A DNA stretch of 59,547 bases. It comes from CAYYFX01 sp964571855 (GTDB lineage: Bacteria; ARS69). Below are positions 43,325 to 51,662 of the stretch, piece by piece. The position numbers were made by a program, and so were the translations under genes. Below the pieces are notes generated by a model. That model was not told where the DNA came from, ran no database searches, and saw only the letters and a list, made by a program, of their open reading frames with translations. The DNA is taken from the NCBI GenBank assembly GCA_964571855.1, contig CAZNDO010000023.1, positions 1 through 59,547 on the forward strand, given 5' to 3'. Position 1 is the first letter of the stretch. Every line of letters starts with the position of its first letter.

Positions 43325-44788
43325 ATGGACTTCCAGTCACAGACTCCCGCTCCCCGGCCGCTGATCACCGCGGCCGTCCTCGTCTTGGGGGGCATCCTCG
43401 TCTTCGGCTGCGAGCGGGACGAGACCGTCGCGGTGGACCGGAACCTGCCGCCGGAGACCTACATCACGGACGGGCCCGAGATCTCGCCGGATCCGGCGAA
43501 TCCCACGGACCTGTTCTACCGTGCGCACCTCTTCTGGCGCGGCGAGGACCGGGACGGCACGATCGCCGGCTTCCGCTACGCCATCGACGACACGCTGGGC
43601 CAGAACGCATGGAAGTTCACGACGAGGACGGACAGCGTCTTCCGCTTCCAGGCCGGCGAGGTGGGCACGCAGGCGCACCTCTTCCTGCTCCGCGCGGTGG
43701 ACAACCTCGGCAAGGAGGACCCCACGCCGGACTCGCTCCGGTTCGAGGCGTTCACCCGCGAGGCGCCGGTGGTCCGGTTCCTCACGGACGAGATCGAGTA
43801 CTCGAACTCCGCCGGCTCGTTCCGCGGTCTCTCCCCGGGAGACACCACGCTCGTGAACAGCACGATCACCTTCAGATGGACAGGATCGGACGCGGACGGC
43901 GAGATCGTGCGCTGGGAGTCCATCCTGGACGCCGAGGCGCCGCGGGAGCACGCGCGCGAGGACACGGTGCGGACGGTGGGTCCGCTCTCCAGCGGCCGTC
44001 ACGACTTCCTGGTCCGCGCGTACGACGACGCCGGCGCGGTGTCGCGGAGCGGCGGGCTGTTCGAGGTCACGTCGAACTTCGACCCGCGCTGCGAGGTGGA
44101 CTCCACGTCGATCGTGAGCCGGCTCGGGATCACGTGGCTGGACTCCGATCCGGACGTGGACTCCGTGGTCGTCACCATCCATGACCTCACGCAGCCCGGA
44201 GTGCAGGACACCATCCCCTATGGCGCCACCGTCAGCTTCTGCTGGGAGTGCGAGGACCGGGACGGGCCGGTCGTGTCCCACAACTGGGACGTGGGCGGGT
44301 TCCTCCAGGGGCTGACCACGGATCTCTGCGTGAACACGGACAGCGTCTGCACGTTCGACCCGGACAGCGGCTTCGTCGTGTGCCGCTCCTTCCCGTACCG
44401 GTTCCCGGGCACGTTCCTGACCGTGGGCGTGAAGGGCCGCGACGTGTTCGGTCGCGTCCCGGCCACCGCTCCGCGGATCACGCTGCAGCTCAACTACGCG
44501 CCGTCGGTGACGATCGATCCGCCGCCGGGCCCCATCCCTGCGAACACTCCGATCCGGTTCACCTTCCAGGGTTTCGATCGGGACAGCGATCCCGCGGACC
44601 TGCGCTATCGCTGGTGGTTCGACGGCGACATCCCCCCGGGCGCGTTCCTGGGGTTCGCGGGGCAGCCCCAGACGGAGTTCGAGCTGTTCACCCAGGGTTC
44701 GCACATCCTGCGCGTGCAGGCGGTGGACCAGAGCGACCTGGACCGTCCGTCGCCGGTGGCACAGCTGCTCTTCGACGTGACCCCATGA
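43325..44788 (+). CDS. Lipoprotein with repeated Ig-like modules (1)
   Basis: 487 aa. Signal peptide with possible lipid-attached Cys29 (LVFGC). The mature part has about four Ig/PKD-like modules recognisable by DxDG-type loops: EDRDGTIAGFRYAIDD, SDADGEIVRWESILD, and FDRDSDPADLRYRWWFD near the end. Such loops may bind calcium. Paired cysteines (CWEC, then two more) in the third module could form disulfides. Function unknown; likely cell surface. The next gene is a relative. Confidence 0.82.
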   Translation: MDFQSQTPAPRPLITAAVLVLGGILVFGCERDETVAVDRNLPPETYITDGPEISPDPANPTDLFYRAHLFWRGEDRDGTIAGFRYAIDDTLGQNAWKFTTRTDSVFRFQAGEVGTQAHLFLLRAVDNLGKEDPTPDSLRFEAFTREAPVVRFLTDEIEYSNSAGSFRGLSPGDTTLVNSTITFRWTGSDADGEIVRWESILDAEAPREHAREDTVRTVGPLSSGRHDFLVRAYDDAGAVSRSGGLFEVTSNFDPRCEVDSTSIVSRLGITWLDSDPDVDSVVVTIHDLTQPGVQDTIPYGATVSFCWECEDRDGPVVSHNWDVGGFLQGLTTDLCVNTDSVCTFDPDSGFVVCRSFPYRFPGTFLTVGVKGRDVFGRVPATAPRITLQLNYAPSVTIDPPPGPIPANTPIRFTFQGFDRDSDPADLRYRWWFDGDIPPGAFLGFAGQPQTEFELFTQGSHILRVQAVDQSDLDRPSPVAQLLFDVTP

Positions 44789-44894
44789 GGAGGACCCCGC
44801 CCATGGGACCCCGCTTCCCCGGACACCCCATCCACCCGCGCGGATGCCCCCGGATCCGCCGCCCCGGGCCCACGCCAGCAGCAGGGGGAAGGCC

Positions 44895-46967
44895 ATGAAC
44901 CGCGCGCTCCGCACCGCACTGCTCGTCCCGGCGCTCGTCGCCGCGGCCGTCTGGGCCGGCTGCGACTCGGAGCCGGGCTCGCTCGTTCCGAACCAGGCGC
45001 CCAACACGCGCCTGTCCTCCGCCCCGCCGGAGCGGTCGGACGCCAGCTTCGAGGTGAACCTGTTCTGGTTCGGCTGGGACGATGACGGCTTCGTGGACTA
45101 CTACGAGATCGCCTGGGAGACCCCGGACGACTGGGAGGGGCCGGTCTTCGGGAACGACAGCCTCTTCATCGTGGAGGCGCGGGATACGTGCTGCGTGGAA
45201 CCGCTGCCGGACTACTCCACGCCGCTGCCGGACTCGGTGTACTCGCAGTTCCACACCGTGTTCATCCGCGCCGTGGACAACAACGGGGCGGTGGACGAGA
45301 CCCCGGCCTTCCGGACCTTCAACGCGAAGACGATCGCGCCGTACACGGAGATCGTGGACCCCTCCCCGCGCGAGCTGGGGCAGTGGGGATCCCAGGTGGA
45401 GTTCAACTGGGTGGGCAACGACGACGACGGCCTCGTGGTCGGGTACCGCTACGCGCTCACCACCCTGGACGACTACGTGCGCGACACCGGCGGGAGCATC
45501 GACGATGTGTCCCGCGTCGTCGCCTGGCTGGACACGCTCACCTACTACCCGGACTTCTCCGGGGGGTACTACACGGACTCCCTGGTCTGGCGCTTCACGG
45601 AGGAGGACTCGGTCTTCTTCCCGAACGTGAACGCCACGCCGCCGCCGAACAAGGCCGTGTTCGGCGTCCGCGCCATCGACGACGCCGGTGCGGAGGAGCG
45701 GATCCTCACGCGGCGCATCAACACGCGCGTGTTCCAGGTCACGCGCGCCCTGGACGGTCCCACCATCCGCATGAACTCCAACATCCTCGGGTCCTTCGCG
45801 GCCGGGCAGGTGGAGGTGCGGGAGGTGTTCGCCGGGCAGGGGCTGCGCTTCGATTGGCGCGCCACCCCCGGTCCGTCGGGCGCCGCGGTCGCCGGCTTCA
45901 GCCACGCCGTGGACGACACCACGAACTGGACGCCGTTCGCCATCACGGACACGCAGTATCCGCAGCAGATCCCCGGCGAGCCCGAGGCGCTCTGGTTCCC
46001 GGACGAGGGGCCGCACACGTTCTTCGTGCGCGCCATCGACGAGGCCGGCTTCATCAACGTGCTGGCGGCGCGCCTGCGCGTGTTCGCCGGCCCGCGGTTC
46101 TGCCCGCTCGAGAGCCGCTACGTGCTCGTCGTCGTGGACACGAACCCGCAGACGCTGCAGAACAGCTTCATCTGGCCCGTGGACTACGACGAGGTGGAGC
46201 TGGGTCTCATCCAGTACTACTTCGACGGCTACAACTACCAGGTGCACGAGACCCGCAGCACGGAGGAGCCCAGCCTCGCGCTGCTGGACTGCGCGTCCAG
46301 CACGTTCTGGTTCCTGAGCGCGTTCGCGCAACGCGCGGGCGGCGACGCCTCGGTGATGGAGAGCTACCACCGGGAGCCGCCGAGCCCCCTGCCCTCGTAC
46401 GTGGCCAGCGGCGGGAACCTGTTCCTGTGCGGGCTCGCGCCGTCCAACGCGGTGCGCTACCAGCAGAGCGCGGAGGACGGCTCGGTGGACTGGATGGGCG
46501 GCTCGTCCGTGGAGGTGAACTTCCAGTCCACGCTCACGGACACCACGGTCCTGGACCACTGGATGGCGTCGCAGTTCGGGATCTCGCGCATCGAGCTGGC
46601 CGTCGGCAACACGAACGTGGGCGCCGACGCCACGCGCCGCCTGCGCATCGCGCGGTCGCAGATCACGACCGGCGACAACCCGTATCCGGATCTCGTGTTC
46701 GACCCGTTGACCTGGCCGCAGGGTCCGATCCGCCGGGGCTTCGGCTTCTACGACCTCGGCATCATCCCCATCGACAGCACGCTGACCGAGCCCATCTACC
46801 GGGCGAACGACCTGACGAGCGTGGTGGGGGTCCGGCGGCTCACGTCGCCCGGTGTGAACGGGAACCTGGTCTACCTCGGCTTCCACCCGTACTTCGTGGA
46901 GCGTCCGGCGTTCCGCCAGCTGATCCGGACGGTCCTTGGCGAGTTCGGCGAGTTCCCCGTACCCTAG
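44895..46967 (+). CDS. Lipoprotein with repeated Ig-like modules (2)
   Basis: 690 aa from ATG 44895, with GGGGGAAGG upstream. Signal peptide ending at Cys23 (WAGC). It shares modules with its upstream neighbour: NLFWFGWDDDGFVDYYEIAWE and VEFNWVGNDDDGLVVGYRYAL. The second half (about 415-690) is a different domain with alpha/beta alternation (YVLVVVDTNPQ, GGNLFLCGLAP), perhaps a glutamine-amidotransferase-like or Rossmann-like fold without visible catalytic residues. Surface protein of unknown role. Confidence 0.82.
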   Translation: MNRALRTALLVPALVAAAVWAGCDSEPGSLVPNQAPNTRLSSAPPERSDASFEVNLFWFGWDDDGFVDYYEIAWETPDDWEGPVFGNDSLFIVEARDTCCVEPLPDYSTPLPDSVYSQFHTVFIRAVDNNGAVDETPAFRTFNAKTIAPYTEIVDPSPRELGQWGSQVEFNWVGNDDDGLVVGYRYALTTLDDYVRDTGGSIDDVSRVVAWLDTLTYYPDFSGGYYTDSLVWRFTEEDSVFFPNVNATPPPNKAVFGVRAIDDAGAEERILTRRINTRVFQVTRALDGPTIRMNSNILGSFAAGQVEVREVFAGQGLRFDWRATPGPSGAAVAGFSHAVDDTTNWTPFAITDTQYPQQIPGEPEALWFPDEGPHTFFVRAIDEAGFINVLAARLRVFAGPRFCPLESRYVLVVVDTNPQTLQNSFIWPVDYDEVELGLIQYYFDGYNYQVHETRSTEEPSLALLDCASSTFWFLSAFAQRAGGDASVMESYHREPPSPLPSYVASGGNLFLCGLAPSNAVRYQQSAEDGSVDWMGGSSVEVNFQSTLTDTTVLDHWMASQFGISRIELAVGNTNVGADATRRLRIARSQITTGDNPYPDLVFDPLTWPQGPIRRGFGFYDLGIIPIDSTLTEPIYRANDLTSVVGVRRLTSPGVNGNLVYLGFHPYFVERPAFRQLIRTVLGEFGEFPVP

Positions 46968-47013
46968 CCAGCCGTCGACGGCTCGCCGCGTGAGCCGAGG
47001 GAGAGGACGTCCG

Positions 47014-48534
47014 ATGACCCGAAGCCCCTGTCCGAGGCGCTCGCGCGCGCGGTGGGCCTCCGCGGCGGCCGCGTGGGTGATCGCCGCTTCCGGGCCGGCG
47101 GGGCCCGCCGGCGCCCAGAACGTGGACCTTCCGGACCTCACGCTCTCCGTGGAGCCGTTCTCCAAGCGGGTGGTGGTCCGGTGGCCGGAGGCTCCGCCGG
47201 ACGCGGGGCGGGCCGTTACCGGAATCACGTTCTCCTCCCTGGACTCGATCCCGGCGAACAACGCCACGCTCACGATCGAGGGGGACTACGCGCTGGAGTG
47301 CGACTACCGGCTGCGGATCACGAAGATCCCCCAGGATCCGGGCTTCAACCGGCGGCTCCTGCTGCTCTCGCAGATCTTCGCCAACACCACCGGCACCGGG
47401 GCGCCGCTCCGCACGGACACGCTCCGCATCGTGACCGCGGACTCCCTGCATCGCTTCCGGACCACGTTCACCCCAAACCTCGGCGTGCGCATCTCCGACA
47501 ACGTGCGGGATCCGGACGGGCCGCTCGGCACGTGCGCGGTCACGGTCTCCGGCGTGAACAGCACGCTGTCGGCGAACTCGGGCTACTTCGTCACCGCGCT
47601 GAACACCGTGTCCAGCTTGTCCGACGGGCTGAACGTGCGGGTGGCCGGCCCGGTGAACCTGGCGAGCATCCCGAACCCGCTGCCGCCCACCGTGCCCACC
47701 ACGATCCTGAACGTCACGTCGTCCGCCCAGGAGTTCGACATCATGGACTCCATGCGGATCCGCTTCGGCGAGGGCGCCACGGCGCCGGGCGACACGGTGA
47801 AGTGGACGGCGCACTACGTGTTCCCGGCGAACGCCCGCGTCACCGCGGACCTGGAGGCCTTCGAGGGCTACCACCTGTGGCGCTCGGACCTGCCGGACGT
47901 GGACTCGTTCACGCTGCTCGGGGAGATCCGGCAGTGCGAGTCCAAGTTCGAGTTCGTCCTCCTCACCGAGGACGAGTTCGAGCAGAACGACGTGGATCTG
48001 GTCTACGACCCGGCCACGCGCACGTTCACGGTCACGGATTTCGACGTGCACGACGACTTCCCCTACCGGTACGCGGTGTCCACGTTCGACCGCGGCTTCC
48101 TGGGGAACAACTCCGGGCTCACGTTCGAGGGCACGCGCGCGGAGTCCGGGAAGCTGTATCCGGCGGTACGGCAGCGCGTGCGCGCCCGGGACATCTACGT
48201 CGTCCCCAACCCGTACAAGCGGCGGGCGGACTTCCAGGAGCGCGGGGCGAAGATCGTGTTCGCGAACCTGCCGACCACCTGCACCATCCGCGTCTTCAAC
48301 GAGGCCGCGGAGCACGTGATCACGCTGGAGCACGGGCCCGGCCAGCCGCGGAGCACGTCGCCGACGAGCCGCGAGTGGGACCTCCGGACGGACTCGGGGG
48401 TGCACCTGGTGCCGGGCATCTACATCTTCCACGTCCAGGGCACGGACCGGCGCGAGGAGCCGCTGGAAGGCGGCGGCACGCAGACGGTCACCGAGGACGT
48501 GGAGCACGCCGGGAAGTTCATCGTCGTTCGTTGA
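47014..48534 (+). CDS. Secreted protein with FlgD/T9SS-like C-terminal domain
   Basis: 506 aa from ATG 47014 with GAGGGAGAGG upstream. Signal peptide with AxA-type cleavage (PAGAQ), no lipobox. A beta-rich N-terminal region carries FEGYHLWRSDLPDVDSFTLL, a fibronectin-III-like stretch. The C-terminal domain has the PNP motif (VVPNPYKRRADFQ), IRVFNEAAEHV, the GIYIFHV strand and the basic end FIVVR. It matches the C-terminus of the first gene in the window and suggests type IX-like secretion or sorting; inference. Confidence 0.82.
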   Translation: MTRSPCPRRSRARWASAAAAWVIAASGPAGPAGAQNVDLPDLTLSVEPFSKRVVVRWPEAPPDAGRAVTGITFSSLDSIPANNATLTIEGDYALECDYRLRITKIPQDPGFNRRLLLLSQIFANTTGTGAPLRTDTLRIVTADSLHRFRTTFTPNLGVRISDNVRDPDGPLGTCAVTVSGVNSTLSANSGYFVTALNTVSSLSDGLNVRVAGPVNLASIPNPLPPTVPTTILNVTSSAQEFDIMDSMRIRFGEGATAPGDTVKWTAHYVFPANARVTADLEAFEGYHLWRSDLPDVDSFTLLGEIRQCESKFEFVLLTEDEFEQNDVDLVYDPATRTFTVTDFDVHDDFPYRYAVSTFDRGFLGNNSGLTFEGTRAESGKLYPAVRQRVRARDIYVVPNPYKRRADFQERGAKIVFANLPTTCTIRVFNEAAEHVITLEHGPGQPRSTSPTSREWDLRTDSGVHLVPGIYIFHVQGTDRREEPLEGGGTQTVTEDVEHAGKFIVVR

Positions 48535-48596
48535 CCCGAGACCGCGGCCGGGCCCCTGCGCACGGCGCCCCGCCCGCCGCCAGGAGGGGTTCCGCC

Positions 48597-49733
48597 ATGC
48601 CCAGGTACAGGATCGCGTGGATGCCGGGAGACGGCATCGGCGTGGAAGTGATGGATGCGGCGCGCCGGGTGCTGGACGCCGTGGGCTTCGAGGCCGAGTA
48701 CGTGCACGCCGACATCGGCTGGGAGTTCTGGCGCGCGGAGGGGAACCCGCTGCCGGACCGCACGCTCGAGATCCTCCGGAACACGGACGCGTCGCTGTTC
48801 GGCGCCATCACGTCGCTGCCGAAGGAGGAGGCCGAGGACGCGCTGGTCCCCGCGCTGAAGGGGAAGGGCCTCACGTACCGCAGCCCCATCGTGCGGCTGC
48901 GCCAGGAGTTCGACCTGCGCACGAACCGCCGCCCGTGCTTCGCGTTCCCGAACAACCCGCTGAACCACCGCGAGGGCATCGACATCGTGGTGTTCCGCGA
49001 GAACACCGAGGGGATGTACGCGGGCGTGGAGTTCCATCCGGTGCCCGACGCGGTGCGCTCGGCGCTGAAGGCGGGGGCCCCCGCCATGAAGAAGTTCGAC
49101 GGCACCGCGGCGGGGGACATGGCCATCACGTGCCGCATCATCACGCGGCGCGGCGCCACGAACATCATCCGCGACGCCTTCGAGTACGCGAAGGCGCACA
49201 GGTACCCCACGGTCACGATCGTGGAGAAGCCGAACGTGCTGCGCGAGACGTCCGGGCTCATGGTGCGCGTGGCGCGCGAGGTGGCGAAGTCCTACCCGGG
49301 CATCGAGCTCTGGGAGACGAACATCGACGCCATGACGATGTGGCTCATCAAGAACCCGGAGCAGTACGGCGTGCTCGTGTGCTCGAACCTGTTCGGCGAC
49401 GTGATCTCGGACCTGTGCGCGCAGCTCGTGGGCGGCCTGGGGTTCGCGGCGTCCGGGAACATCGGCGACAAGTACGCGGTGTTCGAGCCCACGCACGGGT
49501 CCGCGCCGAAGTACTCCGGGCAGAACAAGGTGAACCCGGTGGCGTGCATCCTGTCCGCCGAGATGATGCTGGACTGGCTCGGCGAGAAGGGGAAGGCGAA
49601 GCGGATCCGCGGCGCCGTGGCCGCGGTGATCGCCGAGGGCAAGGTCCGCACGTACGACATGGGCGGGAAGAGCACCACCACGGACATGGCGAACGCCATC
49701 GCCGAGCGGGCGCGGGCGGCGGCCCCGGCCTGA
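48597..49733 (+). CDS. Isocitrate/isopropylmalate-type dehydrogenase
   Basis: 378 aa. ATG 48597 with AGGAGGGG upstream. PGDGIGVEVM opens the fold. YRSPIVRLRQEFDLRTNRRP supplies substrate-binding arginines, FRENTEGMYAGVEF follows, and the signature NLFGDVISDLCAQLVGGLGFAASGNIGD carries the metal aspartates. EPTHGSAPKYSG is the cofactor loop. The beta-decarboxylating dehydrogenase family includes isocitrate, isopropylmalate and homoisocitrate enzymes. The length and motif set favour an NAD-linked isocitrate or related dehydrogenase, but leucine or lysine pathway genes are absent here, so the substrate stays open. Confidence 0.88.
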   Translation: MPRYRIAWMPGDGIGVEVMDAARRVLDAVGFEAEYVHADIGWEFWRAEGNPLPDRTLEILRNTDASLFGAITSLPKEEAEDALVPALKGKGLTYRSPIVRLRQEFDLRTNRRPCFAFPNNPLNHREGIDIVVFRENTEGMYAGVEFHPVPDAVRSALKAGAPAMKKFDGTAAGDMAITCRIITRRGATNIIRDAFEYAKAHRYPTVTIVEKPNVLRETSGLMVRVAREVAKSYPGIELWETNIDAMTMWLIKNPEQYGVLVCSNLFGDVISDLCAQLVGGLGFAASGNIGDKYAVFEPTHGSAPKYSGQNKVNPVACILSAEMMLDWLGEKGKAKRIRGAVAAVIAEGKVRTYDMGGKSTTTDMANAIAERARAAAPA

Positions 49734-49741
49734 TCGGGCGC

Positions 49742-51592
49742 GTGGACCGTACCCGGAGCGGGGAATCGCGGGCCGCGGCGCCGGGCGCCGCGGCCGTCGC
49801 GTTTCTCGGGGCGGCGCTCGCGCTGCACCCGCTCCTGGAGCCGGACGTCTTCTGGCACCTCGCCTCCGGGCGCTGGATCCTGCAGCACGGCGCGGTGCCG
49901 CGCACGGATCCCTTCTCGTGGGTGGCGCCCGGCAGCGCGTGGCACAACTTCCAGTGGCTGTTCGACGTCGGGCTCGTGACCGCGTGGCGGTGGGGCGGAC
50001 CGGACGCGCTCGTCCTCGGGAAGGCGGCGGCCTTCGCCGCGCTCGGCGCGCTGCTCGTGGCGGCCGCGCGCGCGGCGGGGGCGGGAGCGTGGAGCGCCGC
50101 GGGGGCGGCGGCGCTGGCGCTCCTGGCATCCGCCGAGCGGACCACGGAGCGGCCCGAGGTGGCCACGTACGTGCTCCTCGCCGGCTTCGCGCTCGTCGTG
50201 GAGCGCGCGTACCGCGGCGCGCCGCGGCGCGAGCTGGCGGCGCTCCCGGCGCTCACGGCGCTGTGGATCAACCTGCACTCGCTCGCGTTCCTCGGCCCGG
50301 CGCTCCTGCTGTGGCACGCGGCGCTGGCGTGGCGGACCTCGCGCCGCCTCGCGCGCGACCTCGGGCTGGCCGGCGCGGCGTCCGCGGTTGCCCTCCTCGC
50401 GAACCCGTACGGCCTCCACGCGTGGAGCTTCCCGCTCACGCTCTTCCGGCGCGTCGGCGTGGGGCCGGAGGTCTTCGCCCGGATCCTCGAGTTCGCGCCG
50501 CCCCTGCAGTCCCCGGGGGATCCCGCGCTGCGCTTCTTCTGGGCGATGCTCGTCGTCACGGCCCTCGCGCTGGCGGCGGTCCGCCCCTTCCCCTGGCGAC
50601 GCGCGCTCGCCGTGCTCCCGTTCCTCGCGCTCGCGCTGCTGGCCCGGCGGAACATCCCGCTCTTCGCGATCGCCGCGGCACCCGCGCTCGCGGCGGCCGC
50701 GGGGGCGCGGTTCCCGCGGGCCGGCGCGCGGACGGCGGTCGCCGCCGCGGCGGCGGTGGTCGTGGTCGCCGTGGCCGTGCTGCGCGGGGCGTCCCCCGCG
50801 CTGCTCGGGCTGTCGCGCGAGCGCGGGCTGGGCGTGATGCCGGGGATCTTCCCGGAGGACTGCCTCGCCGCGGCCGGGCGCCTGGGCGTGGACGGCCGCC
50901 TGTTCCACGACCTGGACTTCGGCGGCTACGTCGTGTGGCGCGACCCCGCGCGTCGGGTGTTCCTGGACGGCCGGCTCGAGGTGGCGGGACCGGAGCGGCT
51001 GGCGGAGTACATCGCCGCGCACGAGGATCCGGCCGCGTGGCGCGCGCTGCGCGCGCGGCACGATCCGGAGTGGCTGCTGCTGCAGCACGCGTCGCGCGGG
51101 AGCGCCGCGTTCCTCCGCGCGCTGCTCGACGGCGGCGAGTGGCGCGCGCTCTGCTTCTCCCCGGAGGCGACGCTCCTCGTGCGCGCGGACCGGGCCGCGG
51201 GCCTGGCGGTGCAGGACGCGAACCGTTCGTGGGACGCGCTGCTCGCGGAAGCGCGCGGCCCCGCGCCGCACGCCGGCCACGCGCTGGACGCGCTCGCGCT
51301 TCCGCTGGATCGTGCGCTCCGCCCGGATCCCGCGCCGTCCGCGATCCGCCGCGCCGCGCGCTGGGCGAACCTGCAGCTCACGCTCGGCCGCGTGGCCGCG
51401 GCGCGCGCCGGCTTCGAGGCCGTGCTGGCGGTGGCGCCGGACGACCCCGAAGCGCTCTTCAACCGCGGCCTGTGCGCGCTGCGGGCCGGCGACCCGGACG
51501 AGGCGCGCCGTCTCTGGACCGAGGCGCTCCCCCGCGTCGGCCGCGCGAACCGGCCGCTCTTCGAGAAGGCGCTCCGCGAACTCGTCGGCTAG
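49742..51592 (+). CDS. Polytopic membrane protein with short TPR tail
   Basis: 616 aa from GTG 49742, 8 bp after the dehydrogenase stop. About 9-10 transmembrane segments. The first loop LEPDVFWHLASGRWILQHGAVPRTDPFSWVAPGSAWHNFQWLFDVGL follows a pattern common in uncharacterised GT39-like membrane proteins. RVFLDGRLEVAGPERLAEYIAAHEDP lies in a soluble part, and two TPR pairs end the protein. Reaction unknown. Its stop lies in an inverted repeat shared with the converging gene. Confidence 0.8.
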   Translation: MDRTRSGESRAAAPGAAAVAFLGAALALHPLLEPDVFWHLASGRWILQHGAVPRTDPFSWVAPGSAWHNFQWLFDVGLVTAWRWGGPDALVLGKAAAFAALGALLVAAARAAGAGAWSAAGAAALALLASAERTTERPEVATYVLLAGFALVVERAYRGAPRRELAALPALTALWINLHSLAFLGPALLLWHAALAWRTSRRLARDLGLAGAASAVALLANPYGLHAWSFPLTLFRRVGVGPEVFARILEFAPPLQSPGDPALRFFWAMLVVTALALAAVRPFPWRRALAVLPFLALALLARRNIPLFAIAAAPALAAAAGARFPRAGARTAVAAAAAVVVVAVAVLRGASPALLGLSRERGLGVMPGIFPEDCLAAAGRLGVDGRLFHDLDFGGYVVWRDPARRVFLDGRLEVAGPERLAEYIAAHEDPAAWRALRARHDPEWLLLQHASRGSAAFLRALLDGGEWRALCFSPEATLLVRADRAAGLAVQDANRSWDALLAEARGPAPHAGHALDALALPLDRALRPDPAPSAIRRAARWANLQLTLGRVAAARAGFEAVLAVAPDDPEALFNRGLCALRAGDPDEARRLWTEALPRVGRANRPLFEKALRELVG

Positions 51593-51662
51593 CGACGCCG
51601 CCGAAACAAGGGCCCGAGCCGGCCCGCGAAGTCCGCACGACTTCCGGGACGCGTCGCTAGCC
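51587..51662. terminator. Shared inverted repeat covering both converging stops
   Basis: ggctagcgacgc (51587-51598) pairs perfectly with gcgtcgctagcc (51651-51662). Each arm contains the TAG stop of one of the two converging genes. Inside is a second 6-bp hairpin (51628-51644). It could act as a two-way terminator. No T-run on either side. Confidence 0.5.
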
